Of a stretch of 64,000 nucleotides of DNA, positions 17,506 to 25,238 are shown one piece after another. The notes beneath the pieces were generated by a model, which saw nothing but the letters and a program-made list of their open reading frames with translations, was not told the DNA's origin and did no database searches. Every line of letters starts with the position of its first letter. Position 1 is the stretch's first letter. A program made the translations under genes and the position numbers. The DNA is from JAUIAI01 sp963732405 (lineage in GTDB: Bacteria; Pseudomonadota; Gammaproteobacteria; Burkholderiales; Burkholderiaceae_E): contig CAVSZG010000006.1 of assembly GCA_963732405.1 (NCBI GenBank), positions 248,001 through 312,000 of the forward strand, written 5' to 3'.

Positions 17506-17826
17506 GTGAGGAGCGACGTAGCGATACTGCTTTTGCAAATCAGTCTGCTAAGCGTGCTGTCAGGTGCGTTCGGCTATTTTGCAAGAAAGTATGTATTCAG
17601 GCGCTTGGACTTGCCGGAGCATTTGCCAGATGAAAGCCCATGGATGCTGGGCATCGATTTCGCAGGTATCGCGTGATATGTGATCACTGGTGAGGCCCTG
17701 CGTCGAGCAGGGTGGCTAATTTCGTGGTGGCATCTTTTCCTTTTGTTAGGCGTCCTGCTTCCGGCATCACAAGTTCTCGTCGGATTTGTTTGGAAGTTCC
17801 TCTTGAACCGACGACAGTCTCAATAG
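17506..17826 (+). pseudogene. Small membrane protein gene, copy 2, broken by an in-frame TGA
   Basis: A GTG at 17506 follows GGAGG by 5 bases. The frame encodes 56 residues, meets TGA at 17674-17676, and continues to TAG at 17824. Read through, it is 106 codons and aligns with copy 1: AFGYFARKYVFRRLDLPE matches AFSYFLRQFVYRRFELPE, and GVLLPASQVLVGF matches GVLLPASQILPGF. Both end in RRQSQ followed by identical DNA (CGACGACAGTCTCAATAG). The 56-residue product would keep only the first helix. The stop is best read as a nonsense mutation. Confidence 0.65.
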
Positions 17827-17882
17827 CGCGGTCGAGCCCACGAATTTTCGGGTCAATAGTCGGAGTGACCGACAGCGGTCAC

Positions 17883-18054
17883 GAGCGGCACGCGGCCTGA
17901 AGACCCGCAGCCGTTGGACGATTGAGCGGCCCGGGCACCGGGCCGGGCAGCGCGTGTACCGGTCTGGGCCGAAGACAAGGGTGTTTTCAGCCCAGACCGA
18001 CTACTGCGCCGGCGCGGGTCAGTCGGGAAAAAGGGTGTTTGATTTTCCTATCCC
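17883..18054 (+). repeat. IS91-type element end, copy 1
   Basis: The segment begins with the last codons of a transposase frame (ERHAA, stop at 17898-17900) and runs to GTGTTTGATTTTCCTATCCC. The same sequence, with a shorter middle, recurs in the same orientation at 20079-20224. Shared blocks include GGACGATTGAGCGGCCCG, GTGTTTTCAGCCC and GGGAAAAAGGGTGTTTGATT. In copy 2 the transposase tail is longer and is recognisable as IS91/ISCR-like. This is therefore the 3-prime end of such an element, here without its gene. Confidence 0.65.
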
Positions 18055-18090
18055 CTCGCTCCCGATCATGGCCTTGGTGTGGCGCATCGT

Positions 18091-18375
18091 TTAGTACGGC
18101 GCGTACAGGTCTTTGAATTCCAGCTTCGTCGCCGCGGCTGCGAGTGCCGCGGCGAGCGCGGGCGTGAGCTTGCCCTGATCGGCCACGCTCCTCGTCACCA
18201 CGGCGCGGCGGTCTTCCCGCTCGCGCAGATACTCAAGCCGCAGCTTGACGTCGCGCGGCTGGGCATCGTCATGCCTCTGTGTTGCCTCCTTGCGGTAGCG
18301 CGTGATGAAGGGCACCGTCACGCTGCCGTCCACCCGCGTGATCGCGACCCGCGCCTTCGCGGGCCGCGCCGACAG
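18091..18375 (-). pseudogene. tex: N-terminal fragment of the Tex transcription accessory protein gene
   Basis: Reading from 18375, LSARPAKARVAITR continues into DGSVTVPFITRYRKEAT and then LRLEYLREREDRRAVV and QGKLTPALAAALAAA, ending LYAPY with a TAA where Tex continues with Lys. This matches roughly residues 15-110 of Tex, an RNA-binding protein of about 770 residues. The true N-terminus is replaced by unrelated sequence and all later domains (YqgF-like, helix-hairpin-helix, S1) are gone. It is a captured fragment next to the IS91-type end. Confidence 0.75.
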
Positions 18376-18531
18376 CTTGGTGGCGACGTGGGCGCCGGTC
18401 GAGGGTGGGGGGCGAATCGGGTTCCAAGATGCGACTGCGGGTGCCGAAATGGGCCGCGAGTTTGGCGCGCGCGATCGTGGTCTCCGTGCAGGCGATGCGC
18501 TCGCGCTGCGCGGGTGACCGGGCGTGTTCCG

Positions 18532-18999
18532 TCAGATCGGCTCGCCGCGCGCAAGCGCCGCCGATGCCTCGACGCTGATGCCGTGCGCCAGCGGGTCGGC
18601 ATGGCGGTGCACCAATTGCCAGCCGGCCGGATCACGGCGGTAGACCAGCGTCACGCGCAATGCCCACACCTGCGCGGGCAGGTCGCCCACCTCGACGTGA
18701 GCGTGTTCGATCAACGCCAGCACGACCATGTCGGCGCTGCGCCAGGCGTTCACGAGTTCAACCGCCAGGGTGCCGTTGCGGAAAAAGCGTCGCATCGAGT
18801 CCCAGGCGGGCGCAGCAATGTCGCGCGCGTGGCTGGGTTTGCCACCAAAGGGCGACATCAACGTGAAGTCATTGGCCGTGGGTGTGACTGCGCGGAAGGT
18901 GTCGACGTCGCCGCGCATCAGCGCCGCGTTCGCGGATTCGGAGCGCCGCACGAGATCGGCGATGTCGGGGTCGGCATGGAGAATGGCTGTCGAAGACAT
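18532..18999 (-). CDS. SnoaL/NTF2-like protein (DUF4440 type)
   Basis: 155 residues from the ATG at 18999. The order of elements is that of a cone-shaped NTF2-like fold: a first helix with SANAALMRGDVDTFRAV, an FTLMSPFGG strand, then strands with LVNAWRSADMVVLALIEHAHVEVG and WALRVTLVYRRDPAGWQLVHRHADPL. The final WQLVHRHAD is the usual end of DUF4440/SnoaL-3 proteins. Function is unknown; many are small-molecule binders or isomerases. It lies inside the DNA bracketed by the two IS91-type ends and is the only intact-looking gene there. Confidence 0.7.
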   Translation of the reverse strand: MSSTAILHADPDIADLVRRSESANAALMRGDVDTFRAVTPTANDFTLMSPFGGKPSHARDIAAPAWDSMRRFFRNGTLAVELVNAWRSADMVVLALIEHAHVEVGDLPAQVWALRVTLVYRRDPAGWQLVHRHADPLAHGISVEASAALARGEPI

Positions 19000-19010
19000 G
19001 GCGGTTGCGC

Positions 19011-19493
19011 TCAGAACGACACGCACGACACGGCGTCCGTGCGCAGCACCGACTCCTGCTCGTAATGCGCCTTGTAGTCGGTGCAAATCGCCTCGATGCG
19101 GGCGTGAACGTCGTCGTCGCGCCGCGCGACCAGCTCGTCGACGAAGCTCGAAAACTGCGCGTCGGTCGCGACGCCGCCGGGCCGGGACAGACCGAAGAAC
19201 AGTTCGGTGGGCTGCATCGGCTCGGCGCCGGGGCGGTAGGCGGTGGGCCGGGCATGGATTGCCGGCGCGCCGTGAACCGGCGCGTGCCGTACACCGGCCA
19301 ACACGTCGGTGCGAGCCTCGACACCCAACCAGACCATCGCGACCACGGCCAAGGTCAGAGCCAGCGCGGCCTTGAGCGCGGTGAGACGGATTCTCGCGCG
19401 GCCCCAAGCGCGGTGAGCCGCGGGATCTCGCCGATCGTCGGATGGAGCCCGAGGAAAGCTCGCAGCGGGCGGTGATGTGTTGGGTGTGTTCAT
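19011..19493 (-). CDS. DUF3574-type protein with an internal deletion
   Basis: 160 residues from the ATG at 19493. A membrane anchor (LKAALALTLAVVAMVWLGV) is followed by MQPTELFFGLSRPGGVATDAQFSSFVDELV and then directly by RIEAICTDYKAHYEQESVLR and CVSF. DUF3574 proteins normally carry some 25-30 residues between the Val-Asp-Glu helix and the Arg-Ile-Glu helix (the FPDGLTV and GQW region), and these are missing. The frame is preserved. It is either a short variant or an in-frame deletion product. It overlaps nothing and lies 11 bases from the SnoaL-like gene on the same strand. Confidence 0.55.
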   Translation of the reverse strand: MNTPNTSPPAASFPRAPSDDRRDPAAHRAWGRARIRLTALKAALALTLAVVAMVWLGVEARTDVLAGVRHAPVHGAPAIHARPTAYRPGAEPMQPTELFFGLSRPGGVATDAQFSSFVDELVARRDDDVHARIEAICTDYKAHYEQESVLRTDAVSCVSF

Positions 19494-19562
19494 GACGGAT
19501 GGCTCGTGGAAGAAGCGGAGGCGATGCTGGCTACGTGGCGCAACGGCGCCGAAGCCTGAATA

Positions 19563-19890
19563 GTGTCGGCGTGGCATGCCGGCGTCTTGTCGATTCGCGA
19601 CAAGTTGGGGCCCGAAGGAGCCGGGAGATTGCGCGCGCGGCTCGCTTTCATCGCGCCGCAGTGGCAGAACGTGAAGACCTTCGCACTCGAATCGGCGGGG
19701 CAGTTCCGCCCCAAGCCGCCGGCGGGCCTCACGTCGCAGGCCTTCCTCGACCAAGCGCTGCATGTGATGGATGTGCAGACCAAGCTGGCGGTCAAGGAGG
19801 AGTGCCGATGGCCCGAGTTCGGAATTGCCGCCGGGCCACTGGGAGCTGTTCGCGATGTTCCTATCGACCCGCGACAGCCATACGCTGATC
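19563..19890 (+). pseudogene. Remnant of a vanadium-dependent haloperoxidase-like gene
   Basis: In one frame the DNA encodes RARLAFIAPQWQNVKTFALESAGQFRP and then PPAGLTSQAFLDQAL. At about 19798 the homology jumps to the next frame and continues ADGPSSELPPGHWELFAMF, then STRDSHT. Together they match the middle of PAP2/vanadium-haloperoxidase proteins (..FWADGP..PPGHW..). The junction reads GAGGAGT-GCCGAT; a loss of about five bases from a Glu-Glu-Tyr-Trp-Ala-Asp coding stretch would explain it. The vanadate-binding Arg and His motifs further on are absent. Confidence 0.55.
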
Positions 19891-19899
19891 GCCCGGCGC

Positions 19900-20096
19900 G
19901 GCCAGGCTTGGTTCTGTTGCTCAAGCGCGCGATCGATCTCGACCTGGCGCACTGCCCCAATTGCGGCGGCACGCTCAGCATCATCGCCGCGATCCTGGAG
20001 CCCGCGCAAATCGAGAAGGTCCGCTGGCACTTGGGCCCGCAGGGCTGGGCACTGCCGCGCTCACCGGCCCGCCGTCGAGAGCGGCACGCGGCCTGA
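19900..20096 (+). mobile_element. C-terminal tail of an IS91/ISCR-like transposase
   Basis: The frame encodes LLLKRAIDLDLAHCPNCGGTL and then IIAAILEPAQIEKVRWHLG, ending PRSPARRRERHAA. The CPNCGG and IIAAI..P..IEKI..HLG order is the standard C-terminus of IS91-family rolling-circle transposases (Y2 family). The catalytic HUH and Tyr motifs are not present: the sequence before 19900 belongs to the haloperoxidase remnant. The fusion point is therefore a recombination junction, and the element cannot move by itself. Confidence 0.7.
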
Positions 20097-20224
20097 AGTC
20101 ACCCCACTGCTGGACGATTGAGCGGCCCGAGCACCAGGCCGATGACAAGCGTGTTTTCAGCCCGGACCGACTGCTGTGGCGACGCAGGTCAGACGGGAAA
20201 AAGGGTGTTTGATTTTTCTATCCC
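20079..20224 (+). repeat. IS91-type element end, copy 2
   Basis: Direct repeat of 17883-18054, beginning at the same ERHAA codons and ending GTGTTTGATTTTTCTATCCC. It is about 26 bases shorter in the middle. Foreign sequence (a molybdenum hydroxylase fragment) begins immediately after TATCCC, so the boundary of the element is sharp here. Confidence 0.65.
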
Positions 20225-20590
20225 ACATCGTGCTCGGCGACACCGATCGTGGAGATGGCTTTGGCAGCGCAAGATCTCGCTCCTTGTTCCTGGGCGGCTC
20301 AGCCATGCGCGTAGGCTATGAGCGGGTCATTGACAAGGCGCGCCAGCTCGCCGCTGCAGAATTTGAAGCCCCCGCCGACGATGTGGTCGACGCCAACAGC
20401 GCCTTCACCGTGGCCGGAACCGAATTGAAGCTGGACATTTCATCGCTTGCGGGCAAATAGCCCGAAAGCCTAATTTTTATGGAATCGGCCAGCGCCGTGG
20501 ACGCACCGTCTCGGGACAACGGCTGCCACATTTGCGAAGTCGGGGTGGGTCCGTCGACCGGCGAGGTTGAGGTAGTTGCCCCGAGCCGAT
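20225..20590 (+). pseudogene. Fragment of a xanthine-dehydrogenase-type molybdopterin subunit gene
   Basis: Directly after the IS91-type end, one frame encodes IVLGDTDRGDGFGSARSRS, then LFLGGSAMR and a helix ending at 20460. This matches the GDT..FGSRS..GGSA segment of CoxL/XdhB-like large subunits. Further on, in another frame at about 20515-20590, NGCHICEVGVGPSTGEVEVV matches the next conserved segment (NGCHVCEVE..ETG). The two parts are out of frame and most of the protein is absent. It is not a copy of the intact molybdenum hydroxylase at 49-51 kb, which has different residues at these places. Confidence 0.6.
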
Positions 20591-21203
20591 GTTGACGGCG
20601 CGAGGGAGTCTGGTGCCGGTCCGATCACCAGACTTCTGGTTGCCGCCGCCTTGTCCCCTGACCCCCTGACCATATTCAGCTGGAAACAATCCCGGAGCGG
20701 ATTCCACTTCCTCTGGTGTCGAAGTCCGACTGGTCAATCAGACAAACAAGGCGAATGCCTGGCGGCCTCACAGTTTCCCGACCATGAACCTGTGGTTGAG
20801 GCAGTGCGCCACCGTCCAGTTGTTCAATGAGCGTAACCGTGCCAAGGTCTACAGGCGATCGGTCGGTCAGAGGGTATCCAACACGGTGATGCCCAAAGCC
20901 AGTGGTCGCCTGCCACTACCCTTGGCGCTGTTCTGATCCACGGTTTTGCCAAGCTATATTGCTTTTATAAGCCAATAAATGCAAAATGGCAGTGCCATCG
21001 TCATCCTGCTCAACAACGCACAGAATGTCGAACACCGCCTTGCGCCGCATGCTGAAGTTTTGCTTCCCTGCTCTCTCCGTCTCGACCACTGCCCCGGTCG
21101 ACGCTGCAGACTTCCCAGCCAGGCCTGCTAGCGGCAGGTTTGGCGCGCACGCGGTTGCCTCGGCCGACCCCGACCAACGGCGCGGCCCGCAAGAAGGTCC
21201 TCT
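20591..21203. other. Gene-poor region upstream of the aconitase
   Basis: No recognised gene. A 50-codon plus frame at 20784-20936 (starting MNLWLRQCATVQLFNERNR) has no ribosome site and no family I know. An AT-rich patch at 20946-20990 (containing GCTATATTGCTTTTATAAGC) stands out from the GC-rich surroundings and is a possible promoter for the aconitase gene, though no convincing -35 is visible. Confidence 0.3.
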
Positions 21204-23834
21204 ATGCCGATTGCACGTCCGGCCATCGCGGTGATCAACCTGGGTTCGCGGTCACTGTTGCACGCCGATCTGCCTGGCCGCTTCGGCGAACCGCTGGCGC
21301 AATTGCCGGTGGTGTTGCGGCTGCTGCTGGAAAACGTGCTGCGCAACACCGAAGGATCAGAACAGTCCGCTGCTGTGAATGCAATCGTCGGCTGGCTCCA
21401 AACCGGCTCTGGCCAGGCAGAAGTGCCGTTCCATCCCGGCCGTGTATTGATGCACGACACCACCAGTACGCCCGCGCTGGTGGACATCGCGGCAATGCGC
21501 GACGCGTTGGCCGAAGCCGGCGTTGACCCACGCGTACTCAACCCGGTGCTGCCGGTGGACGTGTCGGTGGACCATTCGCTGGCGGTGGAGGCTTATGGAC
21601 GGGCCGACGCGCCCGACCAGAACCTGCGGCACGAAATCCGTCGCAATGCGGAGCGATACCGTTTCCTGCGTTGGGCGTCAAAGTCCCTGGACCGGGTGCG
21701 GATACACCCGCCGGGCACGGGAATCATGCACACGATCAATCTCGAGCAACTGGCCACCGTGGTGACGACGGTAGAGCAGGGTGGCGAGACTTGGGCCGTG
21801 CCCGACATGATGCTGGGCACTGACAGCCACACGCCCATGGTCAATGGCATCGGCGTGCTGGGCTGGGGTGTCGGCGGTCTGGAAGCTCAAACAGTCATGT
21901 TCGGGATGCCGACCATGCTGCGCGTGCCGGACGTGATTGGCGTGAAACTGACCGGCCGGCTCATGGGGCCGGCGCAGGCCACCGACCTTGCGCTTACGGT
22001 GACGCAGCGCCTGCGCGCGATGGGCGTGGCGGGCGAGTTCGTTGAGTTTTATGGCCCGGGCGTTTCGACCCTGAGCGCCGGTGAGCGCTGTGTGGTTGCC
22101 AACATGGCGCCCGAGTACGGCGCCACCACCGGCTTTTTTCCGGTGGATGCCCGCACGCTGGACTATCTGCGCACCACCGGTCGTAGCGCAGAGCGCATTG
22201 CGCTGGTCGAGGCCTACTGCCGCCAGAACGGCTTGTGGTTCTCACCCGAGGCCGAACCTCGTTTTACGAAAACGCTCACCATTGCACTGGACCAGATCGG
22301 CGTGCAGGTTGCCGGTCCGCGGCGCCCGCAAGACCTGCTGGATCACTCGCAAACCGGGGAGGCGCTGAACCAGATCGGCTTTCAGCCCACGGCGTCCAGC
22401 GAGTTGCCCACGTTCCCCGTGGCGCTGGCCGCGATCACCAGTTGCACCAACACCTCCGACCCTGGCCTGCTGATTGCTGCCGGTCTGCTGGCCCGCGCAG
22501 CCAGTGAACGCGGACTGACGGTGCCGGCCTGGGTCAAGACATCGCTCGCCCCCGGATCGCCGGCTGCAACGGACTACTTACGCCGATGTGGGCTGGACGC
22601 CGCGCTGGCCAGCGTGGGCTTTGCCATCGTGGGGTTTGGCTGCACCACCTGCATCGGTAACGCCGGACCGCTGCCCCAGGCGGTGGCGCAAGCCCAGGCC
22701 CGGGGCGCAGTGAAAGCGGTTGCCATTCTCTCGGGCAACCGCAATTTTCCCGGCCGTGTGCACCCGGATATCGACGCTGCTTTCATCATGTCGCCACTGC
22801 TGGTGGTGGCATTTGCGCTGGCCGGCGATGCGGCGCGCAATCTGCGCATCGAGCCAATCGGCACGGGCACTGACGGCAAGCCGGTGTTCCTGCGCGAGCT
22901 GATGCCGACGCGCGAAGCCATCGATGCGGCCCTGAAAACCGCGCTGGATCCGCTGGACTTTCGGCGCGCCTTCGACCTTGCCAGCACCAACCCACTGTGG
23001 CATGCGCTGGAGGCGCCCGACACGCCTCGGTTTCCCTGGAGCGAAGCGTCGAACACCTTGCGCCGACCGCCGTTTGCGTCGCTCAACGAAGGCTCGCTAC
23101 TCGGCCACTACACGGCATTTCCGTTGCTTGTGCTTGGCGACGACATCACCACTGACCACATCTCGCCGGCCAGTGCGATCCCGACGAACAGCCTGGTGGC
23201 GGACTATCTGGTCGCGCGCGGCGACAAGCGCAATGACCTCAACGTGTTTGCCTCGCGTCGTGGCAACTGGGCGGTGATGATGCGTGCTGCCTTTCACAGC
23301 AAGACGCTCGTCAATCACTTGGCACCGAACGCTCCGCTAGCCCATACCCTGCACGTGCCCAGTGGCCAGATCGCGCCCATCTGGGAGGTGGCGCAACGCT
23401 ACCGCGATGCCGGCGAGTCGGTGGTGCTGGTGGCGGGCGAACGCTATGGCACCGGTTCCTCGCGCGACTGGGCCGCCAAGGGCCAGCGCCTGCTGGGCAT
23501 TCGCGCCGTCCTGGCTGCGAGCTTCGAGCGCATCCACCGCTCCAACCTGATCGGCATGGGCATCTTGCCGCTGCGCTTCGCGCCGGAGAATCACCCGGGC
23601 GTGCTGGATCTGCAACCTGGCGATCGCATCGAAGTGCTGGCTGACCCGGCCGTGCTACAGCCGCGCGCCTGCGTGGCGGTGGTGATTCACCGTACGAATG
23701 GCGCCACCGAGCGACTGACCGCGACCGCCGCAGTGGAGACGCAGCTCGAGGTGCGCCTGCTAAAACAGGGAGGCGTGATTCCGACCATCCTGCGCGAACA
23801 GCTGGCCGCGCACGGCGCGATGGACACGGCCTGA
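21204..23834 (+). CDS. acnA: Aconitate hydratase, AcnA/IRP type
   Basis: 876 residues. Cluster ligands are Cys414 in SCTNTS and Cys480 and Cys483 in FGCTTCIGN. GTDSHTPMVNG, NMAPEYGATTG and the swivel GTGSSRDWAAKGQRLLG match aconitase. It hydrates citrate or cis-aconitate to isocitrate; methylisocitrate is another possible product. It is the first gene of a unit with a GntR regulator and a tricarboxylate transporter, so it probably serves catabolism of an imported tricarboxylate rather than the core citric acid cycle. The N-terminus is shorter than in classical AcnA, which starts with an extra helix. AAGG precedes the ATG. Confidence 0.85.
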   Translation: MPIARPAIAVINLGSRSLLHADLPGRFGEPLAQLPVVLRLLLENVLRNTEGSEQSAAVNAIVGWLQTGSGQAEVPFHPGRVLMHDTTSTPALVDIAAMRDALAEAGVDPRVLNPVLPVDVSVDHSLAVEAYGRADAPDQNLRHEIRRNAERYRFLRWASKSLDRVRIHPPGTGIMHTINLEQLATVVTTVEQGGETWAVPDMMLGTDSHTPMVNGIGVLGWGVGGLEAQTVMFGMPTMLRVPDVIGVKLTGRLMGPAQATDLALTVTQRLRAMGVAGEFVEFYGPGVSTLSAGERCVVANMAPEYGATTGFFPVDARTLDYLRTTGRSAERIALVEAYCRQNGLWFSPEAEPRFTKTLTIALDQIGVQVAGPRRPQDLLDHSQTGEALNQIGFQPTASSELPTFPVALAAITSCTNTSDPGLLIAAGLLARAASERGLTVPAWVKTSLAPGSPAATDYLRRCGLDAALASVGFAIVGFGCTTCIGNAGPLPQAVAQAQARGAVKAVAILSGNRNFPGRVHPDIDAAFIMSPLLVVAFALAGDAARNLRIEPIGTGTDGKPVFLRELMPTREAIDAALKTALDPLDFRRAFDLASTNPLWHALEAPDTPRFPWSEASNTLRRPPFASLNEGSLLGHYTAFPLLVLGDDITTDHISPASAIPTNSLVADYLVARGDKRNDLNVFASRRGNWAVMMRAAFHSKTLVNHLAPNAPLAHTLHVPSGQIAPIWEVAQRYRDAGESVVLVAGERYGTGSSRDWAAKGQRLLGIRAVLAASFERIHRSNLIGMGILPLRFAPENHPGVLDLQPGDRIEVLADPAVLQPRACVAVVIHRTNGATERLTATAAVETQLEVRLLKQGGVIPTILREQLAAHGAMDTA

Positions 23835-23838
23835 CCCA

Positions 23839-24777
23839 ATGACAGGCCTGAGCGCAGGGTACGAGGGCGCCACCATGATGAGTGCTGACAGAACCATCGT
23901 TGCCCGCGTGCTGGCGCTGATCCGTCACGAGCAACTGGCCCCCGGTGCGCATCTGCCTGCCCAGATGCTCGCTGACCGTTTGCGTGTCTCGCGCTCCCCG
24001 ATCAACGAAGCGCTGACCCACCTGCACGAGCAGGGCTTGTTAGTGCGCAAACCCAACCGGGGATTTTTCGTCGGTGCCGGCATTCAGGCGCCGGCCGACG
24101 AGATCAATCGCCGCCTGGGTCTGGACGGCCAGGACGCCGCCACGCGCCTGTATTTCCAGGTCGCCGAAGACCGGCTCAAGGGCGAGTTACCGGAAGAAGT
24201 GACCGAGGTCCTGCTCAAGACACGTTACGGCCTGACGCCCGCGCAGCTGCAGGCGCTGTTGGGCCGTATCACCAAGGAGGGCTGGATCGACAAAAAGCCC
24301 GGCTACGGTTGGGCGTTTTCGCCGATGCTCACGACGCCCGAAAGCCTGTTGCAGTCCTACCGCCTGCGCCTCGCGTTGGAACCCGCTGCGTTGCTGGAAC
24401 CGGGCTACAAACTTGACGACCGGGTCCTGACGCGCTGCAGGGCCGCCGAACGGCATCTGTTGGAAGGCGGCATCGTGACCGACACCGCCGACCAGCTCCA
24501 TGACCGCGGCATAAATTTCCACGAGTTACTGGTCGCGGCCTCGGGCAATCCCTTTTTCATCGACACCATTCGCCGCGTCAACCGCGTACGGCGCCTACTG
24601 TCTTACCGCTCGATGCAGGACCGACAGCGCTATCACGAGCAATGCCAACAGCACCTGCGTATCCTCGAGCTACTGGAACAAGGGCGCAATGCTGACGCGG
24701 CACAAGCCTTGCGCGATCACCTGGGCGCAACCCTCACCAACCTGGCCAGGATCAGCGACCTGCTGGGACGTCGCTGA
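23839..24777 (+). CDS. GntR-family regulator with two winged-helix units and an FCD-like domain
   Basis: 312 residues from 23839, or 300 from the ATG at 23875. Residues 20-75 are a GntR winged helix (PAQMLADRLRVSRSPINEALTHLHEQGLL). Residues 95-160 look like a second winged helix (LLKTRYGLTPAQLQALLGRIT, then GWIDKKPGYGWAF). The C-terminal 150 residues form an all-helical effector domain with LRLALEPAAL, FHELLVAASGNPFFIDTIRR and a final HLRILELLEQG, as in FadR-type FCD proteins. It lies 4 bases after the aconitase gene and upstream of tctC, so it most likely controls this tricarboxylate unit in response to its substrate. Confidence 0.8.
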   Translation: MTGLSAGYEGATMMSADRTIVARVLALIRHEQLAPGAHLPAQMLADRLRVSRSPINEALTHLHEQGLLVRKPNRGFFVGAGIQAPADEINRRLGLDGQDAATRLYFQVAEDRLKGELPEEVTEVLLKTRYGLTPAQLQALLGRITKEGWIDKKPGYGWAFSPMLTTPESLLQSYRLRLALEPAALLEPGYKLDDRVLTRCRAAERHLLEGGIVTDTADQLHDRGINFHELLVAASGNPFFIDTIRRVNRVRRLLSYRSMQDRQRYHEQCQQHLRILELLEQGRNADAAQALRDHLGATLTNLARISDLLGRR

Positions 24778-24935
24778 TGCAGCCCTTATGCCGAAGCACC
24801 TGCGTGGTGATGGGCCAGGGCAGTGCCGACGTGGCCGCCTACCTGGCGGTCTTCGTTGAACAAATGAAAGCCTCGGGCTTCGCGGGCTTGGGCGCAGCAC
24901 GGGTGTTTTCCAAGATCTCGACTTTGCTGTTTTAA
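24777..24935 (+). other. Possible 52-codon frame overlapping the regulator stop; otherwise empty gap
   Basis: An ATG at 24777 overlaps the GntR-type gene stop (TGATG) and opens a 52-codon frame, beginning MQPLCRSTC and including AAYLAVFVEQMKASGFAG. That segment vaguely resembles the C-terminal helix of family 3 solute-binding proteins. Coupled translation is possible but there is no further support. From 24936 to 25238 I see no gene. Confidence 0.2.
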
Positions 24936-25238
24936 GTTGTAAAATCCAATCGCCGAATCCTGCAGGAGATGATTCCGGTCCCTGCACCGCATTACCGCCG
25001 CCGGGAAAGAACCGGTGGCGCCGGTGAAAGCGAAGGCCAATGCCGTAGTATTTGCCTTTCAGCGGGCCGACCAGGACATCCGCAATGGCCAGCAGGGCGA
25101 CCAGCCGGCGGCGATTCACCCGCGCAGTTCCGTCATTTCACCACTGCCGATTCGGCGCAGTACACCCACACCGTCGAGTTGGCCGTTGTTGTCCCGGACA
25201 GATTATCCGGCTCCAAGCCCACCCTGAGGAAACAAAAG

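Noticed and set aside
17674..17676. In-frame TGA in the copy 2 membrane gene (and at 16720 in the copy 1 Gly-rich gene) as selenocysteine sites
   Set aside because: The aligned copy has an ordinary codon (GGA for the Gly-rich gene), no conserved redox context surrounds the positions and no SECIS-like hairpin follows directly. Nonsense mutation is simpler.
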